Positions 23,716 through 35,149 of a stretch of DNA of 64,000 nucleotides are shown here, piece by piece. Position numbers and translations under genes: made by a program. Numbering within the stretch: position 1 is the first letter of the stretch; each line of letters starts with the position of its first letter. A model generated the notes under the pieces. That model did no database searches. It was given only the letters and a program-made list of their open reading frames with translations, and was not told the origin of the DNA. Source of the DNA: Isoetes taiwanensis (taxonomy: Eukaryota; Streptophyta; Lycopodiopsida; Isoetales; Isoetaceae); NCBI GenBank assembly GCA_021234155.1, contig JAJEKV010000851.1, positions 1 to 64,000 of the forward strand, given 5' to 3'.

Positions 23716-26184
23716 TTATGAAGATCCAGCTTTGCCACACAGTAGAACATTGGCAGGAATAGGGTTCTCGTTTCTGTAAGACTTTGATGGGTCATAAATC
23801 CGAATGTAGAGCTCCTGCCCAAGGTATTGCCTTGCAATATTTTGCGACCGCAGATTCCACATCCCCACATTGTCGAACGAAACGTAGATCGCTGTCCACG
23901 ATTGCGCATACACCTGAAACAAATTTTTGCCAGATTGAATCAAACAATTCGCGTATTGGGCACTTCCAAATTCATAAAAATCTTCAGCCCAATCTCAGAA
24001 ATTTTAAGAAATTAGATCGAATTTTGAAGCTCAAACCTGCACTGTGCTTCGCGCAACGGCATCATACAAGTTGTAAGTCTGCCTTTGAATCGTATTCCAC
24101 TTCCCAGGACCCATTCTGGTAAACAATTGCACCGCCGGATTAGATTTGAAGCTTAGAAGAAGGATCTGGCTATGGCGGATTGAAGAATCTTACCCGACAA
24201 CGAAGAAATTATAGCCGTCTAGATGCCATGACTGAACCGTATTTTCAGAATTTTGGAAGATAATTTCCACAAAGGCGTGGTAATCAATCGATAGAACAGA
24301 TGTTCCGAGCGCCGGAGTTCTTCCTTGCGGGGAATCAGGGATGGAATTCAAAGTAAAGACTCCAGAGATCTTGAAATAATCTGCCAATTTGAGAGGCGTT
24401 GTCGGATTTACGTAAGAAATATCATTTACTGCATATCTAAGTTTGCCATTGATGGACGGAGCGGAATTTGATAGAATAATTGTGCGAGAAACATTGATCT
24501 TGCCGTAATGGTATGATCCTTGTGGGTTAGGCCGGGCAGCTCCGGTGGTCAAATTCCATCTGCAAACCGAAGAATTATTAAGAAAAAACCTTGCGAGATC
24601 CTAGATCTAACAAATTTGTTGCCAAATTGCAAAAATTCAAAAGGAAAAAAAAAAGAAAGGGGGAAAAATTCAAGAACAGAAGAAAAATGTGGCAGATCTA
24701 TGAATTGAAGAACCCTAAACTGATTTTCCGAATTGGGTTTGGTTCAGACCTGATGGATCGGGCCTGATTGAAGGAAAAATTGACATCGCCAGCGTTTGGG
24801 CCCGCGGGAAGGGCGCCGGAAACTGAAGAACGGGAATTGGAGTAGTGAAGAACGCCCACGCCGTTAAAAACCGGCCAATAAAATCTGGTAGTGGCAACAA
24901 TATAGAAATCGCCAGGAGATTGATCAGCTGTTACAAGCACGGAATATGATTGACCCATATGAATATCTAACGAATCGTAATATGTTTGCAGCGTATATGA
25001 TCCTTCTGTTTCAACCAAGAGCAGCTTGTGCCCTTGAATCCTGAAATTGATCGAAAAATAGACACCCACGTTGGAAATTTTGATCCGGTATGTTTTTCCT
25101 GCCACAGACAATTTAAATATAAATCCGGAATGATTTGCAGTTTTTTCGCATCAAAGACTGATTAAATATGTGATCCTTGCATTGGAAAGTATAGATTAAG
25201 AATTTTTTTTGGAGCTTAAAACTGACTAAAACCTCTGTTCTTGGATGTTATATTTAATTAAGTACCTTGTTCCACTGTAAAGATTGAGCCCGAAGGGCGG
25301 CCATTGATCAGAACTCCGTTGGGCAGGCCTAAATCAGAGCCCGCATCAAGCGCAGATCGAAGAACCTGTGAAAAAAAAATGGTTTCAGAACCTTGTTCTT
25401 CAGAAATTCGCCGGAACCCAAGATTTCTTACAGTGTGATCTTTCGTGTACCAATCTCCAGCAAGAATCGTGAATTGGGCTGCCGGAGTATTGTAAGGAAC
25501 TTTAATTACTGCTCGATTATAAATCGTAATTCCTCCATATCCTCCTGCTGCTCGCTGGAGCAGATTGGATGGATAATAGAAAAACGATCCTATTTGATCC
25601 TTGGCTTGAAACTGATACGTCCAGTTCTTGCCTGGCAGAATCGGGCAATTCGTTCCTAAAACTCCATCTTGCCATGACGATTTTCGTTGCTGAATCCCGT
25701 TCCTGGCATTTCAAATTAAAAAAATGGGCAAATCTCAGAAATCTTGAACAGATAATCTGTTCTTAAGCATTAGTTTGAATTTGTTGCCGGATTTACCATG
25801 TGAAAAGAAGAGGCTCGTCTAAATTGTTGAACACATTGATTACCAGAACATTGTTAGTTATGGTGTCGATTTGGGGGCCCGGAAACTGGTCGTTAATTGT
25901 AATGACCTGCAGATCAAGAATGCTAAATCATAATGAAATCTTCTGGGATCAAAACTGTAAAACAGACAGATCATTAAAAATAAAAAATGATTTGTATCAG
26001 AGCAAGAAAAGGGTAGGTTAGTTACTCGCTGTGGAACACCCAAAGGCGACAGAGTCTTATATGCCACATTCCAAACAAAAAATTGGCTCGGATCTGCCGA
26101 ATGTACTCCGGCAAGGAATGTTAGAAGAATAGAACAGAAATAAATTATCCGAAACAGAGCAGATTCTTTCTGTCTTGGCGCCAT
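23716..26184 (-). CDS. SKU5-similar (SKS) multicopper-oxidase-like protein, 8 exons
   Basis: Exons on the minus strand: 26184-26026, 25906-25797, 25702-25432, 25365-25266, 25098-24750, 24559-24194, 24115-24037, 23913-23716. All introns are GT-AG and the joined frame is open for 543 residues, a normal family length. A signal peptide (IIYFCSILLTFLAGVHSA) ends near residue 31, so the protein is secreted or in the cell wall. Family signatures are GVPQRVITINDQFPGP, FTWNGIQQRKSSWQDG, LAGDWY, GLPNGVLINGRP, HLDGYNFFVVG and DNVGMWNLRSQNIARQYLGQ, ending NVLLCGKAGSS. The laccase copper ligands HxH and HCH are replaced, as in SKU5/SKS proteins, so oxidase activity is doubtful. No GPI-anchor tail is seen. 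Known members act in directional growth, pollen or root cell-wall expansion. It is the only intact host gene here. Confidence 0.95.
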
Positions 26185-26684
26185 AGCCAACGTCTGAATC
26201 TGATGCAGTGTGTAGGTAAAGAATTATGTATTTAAGCTCAAATTTTTTTAGTCGCTAAATCAGAAACCCAAAATGCTGAATTCTTATATTTAAAAGATTT
26301 CTTAGCGAATCGCCATAGCCCAAAAACGTATGCTATAAAAAAGATCGCTGAACGAAGCTTGAATTAGCGCAATGCCAGAACGAGGGAGCGGATTTAGCAT
26401 CAATTTGCAACCAAATTCGAATCGGACCCAGAAACAGAAATAGTGATCGGAATCGTTCAACCAGAGGGTTTTGTAGCAGAATTTAACCAAATTGCACAAA
26501 CCCAGTTGAGAAAAGTAGCGAATCAGGTGGGAAATTCTGAGAAAAAGCCAGATTAAATCTAGGCGCGAAACTGCCCAGATGGATCAAAAGAAGAAAGCTG
26601 GCACCAGAATGAAAAGGAAAAGCGGGTAGGAGCTGCAAAAGAGAGGCGAGAAAGGGAAATGACTGGAGGAAGCCCGTGGAAAGG

Positions 26685-26692
26685 CTTTATAG
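26685..26692 (-). promoter_or_regulatory. TATA-box candidate of the SKS gene
   Basis: CTATAAAG on the minus strand, about 500 bases before the ATG. It would give a long 5' leader, possibly with an intron. An alternative AT-rich site (TTAAATAC, near 26230) lies much closer to the ATG. Confidence 0.4.
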
Positions 26693-26822
26693 AATGTGCC
26701 GACCAGTCCAACACGGACCGGTCCTGCCCGTCGTAGTAGTGCCTTCTACGCTTTCCGTTTCGCTGGATCCAGCCAACGCCATAGCCAAAAGCTACGCGTT
26801 CTCCTCCGTTTTACTCCGGCGC

Positions 26823-27042
26823 TGACGTGGCAAAACCCACGAAGCCCACATACGCCACGTCTTATCCCACGTGGAAATATAAATCTTATTTTATTCCAGT
26901 TGATCTGCCACGTGTCATGCTTTTTTTATTGAATACTAGGGTATATCCGAGCTGGCAAACACATCTGAAGTCACACATATGCCACGTTCCATCCCACGTG
27001 GAGATTTCGCCCCTTTCTTTTTGCCAGGTAATCTTCCACGTG
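26823..27042. promoter_or_regulatory. Duplicated G-box/ABRE-like cluster upstream of SKS
   Basis: Four CACGTG palindromes lie at 26868-26873, 26909-26914, 26995-27000 and 27037-27042, with TGACGTGG at 26823-26830 and further CCACGT cores. The cluster consists of two diverged copies of a block ordered GCCACGT, TCCCACGTGGA, CCACGTGTCAT, about 127 bp apart, so it arose by tandem duplication. CACGTG is bound by bZIP and bHLH factors (ABA or light signalling). It lies 640-860 bp before the SKS start codon and may regulate it. Confidence 0.6.
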
Positions 27043-27686
27043 TCATAGTGTTATTAGTTGTTTTAGTACGTTGTATTTAAACTTTCTTTTTCCTTTGGTT
27101 TGTTTTGGACGTTTTGTTTCTTCACCTTCTTGCCTTGTTCCCATATGATGTTATCACAACATAGAACATGGCAAGAAGTGTGACCCTTCGCCGCCTTAGA
27201 AAATAAAGTCACATGAATGTGCTGACGTGGCATGATCTTAACCGTCGTGATTCTGCAGAATCTCCAATGGTCGTGATTCTGCGACGACACTACATTCGGG
27301 GTAACTTTATTCTTAGTCTGTCGTCACCTTTGTCCCCGGATTTTTTTATTCTTTTCAATGACTTACCGCCTTTGTCTACATCTTTCCACATGGTAGAGTG
27401 CCTTTCAAGACCGTTAATTGTGATTTACTTGTCAACGACAGGCATACATCCGCCCTCAATGTCAACCCCGCATATCATTCTATCTGATAGTCCTCGCTGT
27501 TCTCCATGGCTGATTTCAAAGCATCTACTTTCTTCAAGATTCTGTTAGACCAATATTATGTGTTGTTCTGGCATAATTAACCCCCCATTTCATATTACTA
27601 ATATAAAGTATCGTGGCAATGAAGGCCATCTTGGTGGTTCTCGTTTGCCTTGCAGTTAGTCCTTTCCTAGTAACAAACGCCTACAT
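27043..27686. other. Intergenic, nothing recognised
   Basis: No family-like coding signal is seen. One more TGACGTGG occurs near 27222. An open plus-strand frame at 27213-27548 has unremarkable composition and no motif. Confidence 0.5.
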
Positions 27687-27895
27687 GAAAGAATGGATAG
27701 TGTGATAAGTGTCGTGTATTGCAAAACAAAGGATAGTGTGGTGAGTGTCATGCACCCAGATGAAAGAACGGATAGTATGGGAAAGAACGGTGTCGTGTAC
27801 TGCGAAAGAATGGTTAGTGTGGTGAGTGTCATAGAATGGATAGTATGGTGAGTGTCATAGAATGGATAGTGTGGTGAGTGTCATGTACTTTGAAA
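27687..27895. repeat. Minisatellite, ~23-28 bp unit
   Basis: Units of the form GAATGGATAGTGTGGTGAGTGTCAT recur six to seven times, with variants GTGTCGTGTA and GAAAGAACGG. The last two or three units are nearly identical. Confidence 0.85.
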
Positions 27896-28830
27896 GGCCA
27901 TTTATATTTCCATGCACCCTTGTATGTTTCCTTAACGATATTTCTACGTTGCTACAGAAGTCATATAAAGGCTTCCTTGCCTTTAGAGTTAAAAGAATGT
28001 ATCCTTAAAGCAATTACAAAAGGGAGCAAATACTTTTAGTGCCCACAAACCAATCATTTCGTTACCTAGTGGGGTCTCATATTCTACATCCAATACATTG
28101 GGGTTCCATCAAATGTGGAGCCATCAAACTTTGGTGATAGAAATTGATCCAACAAAAGAAAGAGATAATGATGAGTATTTGAGATTGAAATCTCGAGAAG
28201 AGCATCGCGTGCTATTTTCCAAGAGTGTTCATATTGATTGAACATTACTATTCCATAATGTGGTGCCACCATCACTATGATGTGAGATTCTAATAGCAGA
28301 TTTAATCTGGCTGACTTGGTCACTTCTAAAGAGTGATATCTTGACCCATTCACTAAACATTCTATTCGACTCATTGAGCAAATGACATTTTTATTTGACT
28401 GCATGTAAGGAATACTAGTATTTTGTTCAGCATGTTGGCTTATTTCAAAATCTTGTAAATGTCTCATCAAGCACTTGGACTCTTGTAGTGCTTAATGGCC
28501 CCTTCTTTCCACTCGTGAGTGCTTCCAATAGAACTTGTTATTTTGGAATATTTGATCAAGTGGCTCTTGTTTGGCATCTCTTTAAAAAGGTTGTAAATCT
28601 GGGCAGTAGTTGCAGCTAATCTTTTCCCAGTCTAAACTTTGCTTTTCCAATAAGCCACAATCAAACCTTGAAACTTTGTGTTCAATAAATTGCCTTGGAG
28701 GATCACATGGTATTCTTTTTCCAAATTCTTTCTCATGCCTACAAAAACCTTGATTCTTAATGTGATGCATTTACTTTGATTTGACTACAACATAACAGTT
28801 GGTTTTGGTAAACATGTTATTTTAAACTGG
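27896..28830. other. Intergenic, nothing firm
   Basis: AT-rich. A 128-residue minus-strand frame (28084-28470) shows no recognised family and no conserved neighbour. I do not call it a gene. Confidence 0.4.
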
Positions 28831-28833
28831 TAA

Positions 28834-28865
28834 GGGTGGATTCATGGTATGGTGTCTCAATTTTG
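28834..28865 (+). repeat. Left terminal inverted repeat
   Basis: Begins GGGTGGATTCATGGTAT and ends ATTTTG. The first 11 bases are identical to the inverted right end. It is preceded by TAA and by a 16-base string that occurs again just past the right end. Confidence 0.75.
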
Positions 28866-29087
28866 CTCATTTTTGCACCACAAAAATAGTCCAAAACATA
28901 GTTCAAGATTGTGGTTTGTACACACAAAAATTCAAATCATTTAGCATTTATGATAGTGCAAAAATAAAATTCCCTCTCTTTGGCATGATATCTTTCTCGA
29001 GAATAGGACTTTTTGAATTTGCCACACAAGCCAAATGCCACGGAGACCAAAATAACGTGGACCGCCAAAAAATAACCAAAAACACCA

Positions 29088-29450
29088 AAAAAGACCTAAA
29101 TAGAGACCGTAGAAGAATAGCCGATCTTGTGGATCGTGAAGCTTGTGGATCATAGCCAAACAGATCTTGTGGATCATAGCCACCAAACAGATTGGCGGAT
29201 CATAGCTTGCCAAATCATGGGAAAAGCTTTTGGGAAAAGCTTTGCTATATGCAAAGGTACGATTTTGTTTCCATTGATTTTTGACCTTGTGAAAAGACCT
29301 AAATAGAGATTAGGAAGCACGGCCGGATCTTGTGGATCATAGCTTGTGGATCATAGCATAAAGATTGTCGGATCATAGCTAGAGCTTGTGGCAAAGCTTT
29401 TTTGTTGTATGTAGTGCCAATTTTGATTGATTTTTGACCTTGTGGAGTTG
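29088..29450 (+). repeat. Subterminal direct repeats, CTTGTGGATCATAGC unit
   Basis: The 15-base string CTTGTGGATCATAGC and close variants occur about eight times. They are embedded in a larger ~190-bp duplication that starts AAAAGACCTAAATAGAGA at 29090 and 29284. TTTTTGACCTTGTG recurs at about 29278 and 29437. Clustered short repeats just inside the ends of DNA transposons often bind the transposase. Confidence 0.8.
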
Positions 29451-29733
29451 GTTCAATCCTTGGTCTCTTAAATTTCATGGTTGTAGAAATGAAAAAAATG
29501 TCTTGAATGATAGTGGATTATCATACAGGGATTTGTTAAAACATGAGGAAAAGTTTGTGGATCCATTAGAGATGCAAGTATTGGGGACCAAAGGTGGAGA
29601 ATAAACAATCCTATAGATTGAGGGCTCGAAAAAAAGAAAAGAAAGAGGCTTTTTCGAAAGCATTTATAGGGCAATCTATGAGGAAAGGAGTCATGTTCAA
29701 AATGGGCAAAGTTAGTCAAGTTATGGTCGTAGC

Positions 29734-29985
29734 ATGGTTTTGCATGATGTTAAAGGTAAGGATATAGATTGGTTGAGTTTTTATAAGCATGCTTCAAAAA
29801 AGAGGTCTTCAATGCTAGAAGAAGATAATATACCCATCCAAGAAGATAGTGGGACTAGAAAAGCACTAAAACCTATACAAGATTCAGGCATCACTGAACC
29901 ACGATTGGCTTCATCATATTCTAAAACCGTGGAGTCTAAGAGACAGAAATATGGTAATACAAGTTGTAGTTTTTATTTTGTTTAA
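29734..29985 (+). CDS. Possible exon of the element's left-hand gene
   Basis: An open frame of 83 residues that is lysine- and serine-rich (DIDWLSFYKHASKKRSS, EEDNIPIQEDSGTRK), unlike the low-complexity DNA around it. It ends just after a GTAATAC that could be a splice donor. No family is recognised. I infer it belongs to the same plus-strand transcription unit as the FCP1-like and Ulp1 pieces; this is weak. Confidence 0.3.
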   Translation: MVLHDVKGKDIDWLSFYKHASKKRSSMLEEDNIPIQEDSGTRKALKPIQDSGITEPRLASSYSKTVESKRQKYGNTSCSFYFV

Positions 29986-30219
29986 TTTGCATTTTGTCAA
30001 ATGAGCTTACGAACACAATGTGGGTGGTTTCAAAGAAAGTTGGAGATGCAAAAGGAGATTTTACCTTTGGACATTCTGATAGTAAGTACTTTTTGATAAA
30101 CATTGTAGAGTCTTAATAATCATTGGTTTGTTCATAGCCTAACCTTTCTGGTTATTGTGGTCATAGTTTTTGTGATAGTTTTTGTCAGCAGTTCTTAAAT
30201 TGTAGTTCTTTAGTAGAAT

Positions 30220-30610
30220 TGTGGTTTGGAGTTCTTAAATTGGAGTTGTGAATTTATATTATTTGTAGTATATAATTGTGATTTAGAGTTTGTGAATTTA
30301 GATTGTAGTTTATATATTTGGATTTGTTGTTTGTGGTTTATGATTTGTGGTTTGGGGTTAATGGATTTGGTTTATGAGTTGGGTGTCTTAGTTTGTGGAT
30401 TGAGTGAATTTTATATTGTGTTCTGTAGTTTGTGGTTTGTGGTTTGTGGTTGCATGTTTTGGTTTGTGGATTGGGGGAATTTTATATTGTGTTTTGTGGT
30501 TTGTGGTTTTGCATTTGTGCTGGTTTGTGGTTTTGCATTTGTGATGGTTAAATTGTGGTTAAGGATTTATACTTTGTGCTTTGTGGATTATATTTTATAG
30601 ATTGGACCTG
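30220..30610 (+). repeat. GT-rich array of TTTGTGGTT-type motifs
   Basis: Dense irregular repeats of TTTGTGGTTT, GTGGATTG and TTTATATTGTG. The reverse complement of the same motif (AAACCACAA) forms the array at 38320-38720 on the other side of the element. The long open frame through this stretch is a composition artefact. Confidence 0.75.
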
Positions 30611-30777
30611 AATTATAGTGAGTGGAATATAGATTGTGGATTGAGCCTTTAATAAAGTTTCTTTAGATTGTGGAATATACTTGTATCCCCAGTAACTAAT
30701 TCTTGAATTGTTTCATTCACATTCCTTACGGGTGATGACAAAATGGAAGGAGTCCAACGAATTGAAGGTGAAAGAGG

Positions 30778-31262
30778 TTGATTGTAGGCTACAATAAATC
30801 ATATAACAAATGGAAAGAGTTGAAGAAAACCTTCAAATCATTGAGGGAGAAGAAGGAGCATTATATGCAAGAAATTGTAGACATCAAATGCTTGATGCAA
30901 GGAATGACAAAGGAAGCAACCGCAGTGTGCAAATGTGTGGTAGATATGAAGGAAGCCGAGGTAGTTAAAGTTGTGGCATCATTGGTTGTTGTAGAGGAAG
31001 ATCTTGATGCTATTGAGAAGAGGAGGCAAGGGGACAATGATGAGATTGCAAAAACTCGGACCGTGTCTTGAAAGGCTTATTGAAGGTCGCAATGTCCTTG
31101 AGAACGGATTAAACTAGATCCTTATCTACCCGAGTCTATAGAAACAAATTTCCTATCAGACTCACCGAACGTGTATGTCCCTATTGTAGAAGATTCTTGG
31201 AATATGATGGGAAGCCATCGCCTTTGTTACTACAGAGTGTAACCATCTTTACCATATTCAAT
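30778..31262 (+). CDS. Coiled-coil coding piece of the TIR element
   Basis: The first part (30778-31071) is highly charged and heptad-like: YNKWKELKKTFKSLREKKEHY, EATAVCKCVVDMKEAEVV, EEDLDAIEKRRQGDNDEIAK. After a stop, a cysteine pair CPYCRRFLEYDGK follows near 31168-31206, then VTIFTIFNVWPHY at a probable GT donor near 31279. It may be the N-terminal region of the gene that continues into the FCP1-like domain. No named family is recognised. Confidence 0.4.
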
Positions 31263-32676
31263 GTTTGGCCTCATTATTAAGGTATGAGCAAAAGTAAATT
31301 TTGATCTTAACAATAGTTATATTTTGATCATTAAGCTCTTTAAATTGATGTGTATAATTTCTTGTTTTCGATTATAGGGATAAGTGTTGTAGCCAGATTG
31401 TAACGGATCATATCCGCCACTTGGATTTCTTGCATTTGGCGTGAAGAAAGTTGTACACTCATATGGTATGTATAAGTGGTTAAGCAATCAACTTCTTAAC
31501 ATCATTTAATGTTGATGGTTTTGTTGGTTGTCCTTTTAGATGTCCATATGAATCCCACATATGCAAGCACAAGTAGAGATAAGGGATATCTATTCTCACA
31601 GATAGAAGAGCAAAAGATCCAAGTGGAGAATGCAACACAACCCTGAAATTGAGAAAGAAGAGCACTTTGGACAATCGAGAAAGTGAGAAACAAGGTAATG
31701 TAAAAGTTAATAGTTTGTATTAGAATAACTTATGTTATTTTTCATTCTTCTTGTATCTTCCTCGCATGCGTGCTTCAAATTGCAAATCAAATCTAAATGA
31801 AGAGTCAAGTCGCAGCTTCAAATTGCGGTCAAATCTAAATGAAGAGTCAAGTCAAAAGATATCTTCGATGCTTCCAAATTTACGCCAAGTGCGTAGATGT
31901 CTCCAAAAGCTACAATGAACCTTCTCTATTTGGACCTCCTAGCCCTTCTAGCTTTACCAAGCGGGAAGTTTCCACCGCGATCCCAAAACCCACTTTCTAG
32001 CTTCAACAAGGAGGATAAGCTCAATAAACCCTCTAGCTCTACCAAGCAAGCGGAGTCCACCGATCTAAAAAAAACCGCTTTCTAGCTTCGACAATGAGGA
32101 GAAGTTCGTTGCATTAAAAACCACTTTTGTAGTAGAAGTCAAAGATTTCATATCGGGTTGGTTTAAGATACTAATTTTATTATTCCTTTGATAGTTCTAA
32201 TATTATTCATAATTGAAGCTATAATTTCTTTAGGTATAGATACAAGTAGCAAATTGGAAATCAAACCGAAAATGTCAAGAGATATCTACTAGAAAAAACA
32301 AAGGTATTCTTCCTTCACTTTTGTTCCATTACGCTTAGTAAATTAGTGTACTAATTCTCTAAATATATAGCAATTCTCTTGGCTCAAGAAATACAATTTG
32401 ATGATGACAATGTAATGTCAAATAGCATTTTACCTCAACCACCATCCACAAAACAACCAAGTAAGATACCGCATTGATTGAGTTAAAAGGTTTCATTTTT
32501 TTCCTAGCTTCTTTTTTGTCTCGTTTCTTCCTCAATATTTGACCGTTGTATCTTGTTGTTTTTACTAGTACCGACAATTTGATGGAGAGTTCAAAGAGAA
32601 GAAAATGGACCTTATTATACCGAAGTGATTGTGCATCATCTCCGACCATCAAGAGAATCGGGTTGTCTAAAAACTA
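31263..32676 (+). other. Probable introns and decayed exons inside the TIR element
   Basis: Mostly AT-rich with short open pieces, for example 31897-32085, which is proline/serine/lysine-rich (FPPRSQNPLSSFNKEDK, SSSTKQAESTDLKK). There is a local duplication around 31783-31850 (TCAAATCTAAATGAAGAGTC twice). I cannot join these pieces into one protein. Confidence 0.35.
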
Positions 32677-33290
32677 TTGATCTTTGATTTCAATGGTGTG
32701 CTTGGAAAATTCTACGAGCAAACTAGTAGGAATGTCATACCAAGGGTGGATCCACCACTAGAACTTTTGTTGCTTTCCAAAACAAAGATGTTGGTATTCG
32801 TGAAAGATTTATTCGAAGTTTCTTGGTGGTGTATAAACCAGTTTGACATTGCAATATGGGCTGATTTTGATGGTACCATCTTGAACCCGATAACTAAAAA
32901 AGTTCTTTCCAGAAGATATAAGGAGTGCATTAATATTCCAAATTGGGGTCTAAAGGAACTCACTAGAGCATGCACTAAAGTTAATAAAATCAATATTAAC
33001 TTCAAGATTCTAGAGAAAGTGTACAATCACAAACCTCTTGCAGGATCATATAAAGTGGTCAATACACTCTTGGTTGATGACCATATGTACAAAGGTTACA
33101 AAATGCCCGACACACTATAGTCACTCCTATCACCTTCAATCCCGAGCAAGGTGATCGAGACTATTTTACCAAAGTTTTGAAGCCATGGTTGTTGGGCCTT
33201 TCTTTCTCGGCCGATAGTGTTGCTACATATGTACAAGATCATCCAATAGAAAATTGGTTGGATGATATCTCCCGAAAAAATTTATTGTGG
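32677..33290 (+). pseudogene. FCP1/NIF-type HAD phosphatase-like domain in the TIR element
   Basis: It opens with LLIFDFNGVLGKF, the position of HAD motif I (DxDxT in active FCP1/SCP phosphatases), here D-F-N-G. QFDIAIWADFDGTILN and KPLAGSYKVVNTLLVDDHMYKG follow, where the DD pair is motif III. A frameshift near 33107 interrupts it, and the expected NIF end continues as HTIVTPITFNP and FTKVLKPWLLGLSF. Active relatives dephosphorylate the RNA polymerase II C-terminal repeat. With Asn in place of the second Asp, catalysis is uncertain; plant relatives with a DxNG motif exist. It may be a captured host domain or a long-standing element gene. A Ulp1 domain follows closely on the same strand. Confidence 0.75.
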
Positions 33291-33390
33291 CTATGAAGAA
33301 GAAGAACAAGATTTGATTATTACTAGAATCTATAAACTATTTTAGATCTAATTTGTTACAAAACATTGTGTAAGATATCCGAAATCTACT

Positions 33391-34375
33391 TTGAAATCTA
33401 AATGTGTTAAAATGCATTTGTTTCCTTGGATTGTATTATTTACCTTAATAAATGCATTGAGGAAGAGGAGCAGATCCCTAGTAGAATTGCTTCGACAACT
33501 TTCTACCCATGGTGTATTGCCGAAGTCCAACCCAATCACTATAACGAGCACAGACGTAGACATTCTGGACAATGAGACACGATGGCTTAATAATACGATC
33601 ATTGATCTGTTCATGAGGTAAATTGTTGTATACCTAGGATTGTACTTTCTGTTGTGACCTCTTTATAGCATGGTGTATTTTGCTTAGAAATGGTGTATTT
33701 TGCTTAGAAATGAGTGGCTACATTTGGATGAGGAACGAAGAAAACAAGTATACATATGTCATGCACTAACATATGGATATATAAAAATGAAAAAAGAACT
33801 TGTTATATCCAAATTGTTGCTGGGATTGGATATGGACCATTGTGCATGTTTGATTATTCCTATGTGCCATAGGAATCATTGGACTGCAGCTGTGATATTG
33901 GGTCTTTTAGCCCCTAGCAATTACACTTATCCGCTTATATTGCACTTTGATAGCCTTGGTTGTCAAAGGTATGATTGGACACCTATAAGCAGGTAAGTGG
34001 TCAATTTGTGAATTCAAATGTAAACTTATTTTGATTATGTAGGAATTGACTTTCCTCTCTTATAACAGGCTAATAGAAGCTTTGGCCAAGCTTTCCCCAC
34101 GAGCAGCCCAATTCAAAGAGAATTTGCGGTGGTGCCATCTTAGCCCTCATCCTCTCCAATCAAATGGTTATTCATGTGGATTGTATATTTGTATGTTTGC
34201 TAAAATCATCATGGAGGAAGATGTGCCATCATTAATTGGTTACACTATTCAAAACCGATGTTTTACACCACAGGTTGTGTCTAGTATAAGGGATTACTTG
34301 ATTATTTGTATATGTAATCAAGTTTTTAGAGATTATGGACATGACTTGCTTATTCAGATTTTGAATATATTGTAA
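33391..34375 (+). CDS. Ulp1-type (C48) cysteine protease, 3 exons
   Basis: Exons: up to 33617, 33708-33992 and 34069-34375, joined in frame by GT-AG introns; the start is uncertain (33391 is the first in-frame ATG of the open stretch). Motifs in order are ETRWLNNTIIDLFMR (Ulp1 entry motif), CHRNHWTAAVI (catalytic His), LHFDSLGCQR (Asp) and LQSNGYSCGLYICMFA (Gln and Cys). The full triad and oxyanion Gln are present, so the core could be active. Host Ulp1/ESD4 enzymes process SUMO. Transposon-borne copies have unknown roles. It sits 100 bp after the FCP1-like domain and may be one fusion gene with it. Confidence 0.88.
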
Positions 34376-35010
34376 ACACAGAAGTTTGAATTTATGTAGT
34401 AACAAGCCACAAAGAGAATTGGAGTTTTAGTTTGTGGAGTTTAGAGTTTGGAAGTTTGAGTTTATGTAGTAACAAGCCACAAAGAGAATTAGAGTTTTAG
34501 TTTGTGGAGTTTATGTTTGTGTAGTAACAAGTCACAAAAAGAGAGAATTTGAGTTTGAGTTTGTGGAGTTTGAGTTTATATAGTAACACGCCACAAAGAG
34601 AATTGGAGTTTTAGTTTGTGGAGTTTAGAGTTTGGAAGTTTGAGTTTATGTAGTAACAACCCACAGAGAGAATTGGAGTTTTAGTTTGTGGAGTTTGTGT
34701 TTGTGTAGTAACAAGTCACAAAAGAGAGAATTGGAGTTTTAGTTTGTGGAGTTTGTGTTTGTGTAGTAACAAGTCACAAAAGAGAGAATTTGAGTTTGAG
34801 TTTGTGGAGTTTGAGTTTGTGGAGTTTGAGTTTATGTAGTAACAAGCCACAAAGAGAAATGGAGTTTTGAGAAATGGAGTTTTGAGTTTGTGGTTTGTTT
34901 GTTTTTCTTTTCAAAAGAGAGAATTTGAGTTTGAGTTTGTGGAGTTTGAGTTTATGTAGGAGTTTTGAGAAATGGAGTTTTGAGTTTGTGGTTTGTTTGT
35001 TTTTCTTTTT
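34376..35010 (+). repeat. Minisatellite with TTTGTGGAGTTT units
   Basis: About eight to nine variants of a 65-80 bp unit built from GAGTTTATGTAGTAACAAGCCACAAAGAGAATTGGAGTTTTAG, shown here only by parts: AGTAACAAGCCACAAAGAG and AATTGGAGTTTTAGTTTGTGG. It begins right after the Ulp1 stop codon. Confidence 0.85.
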
Positions 35011-35149
35011 GACGTTTTGAGTTGTATAGTATAGTTAGTCTGGAGTTTGTTTTTTTTTTTGGAGTTGGAGTTCTGGAGTTCATTTTCTTAAGGACACTTT
35101 TTTAAGGACCTCTCTAAGGACTTAGTCTAATGTGCAAAGTTCCTCAAGC

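Noticed and set aside
23784-24122. 112-residue plus-strand frame
   Set aside because: It is the antisense shadow of the last two SKS exons and the intron between them.
28084-28770. Two open minus-strand frames (128 and 62 residues)
   Set aside because: No recognised motif, no splice continuity, and no similarity to the neighbouring element that I can see.
30226-30600. 124-residue frame rich in Cys, Trp, Phe and Val
   Set aside because: It is produced by TTTGTGGTT repeats, not a protein gene.
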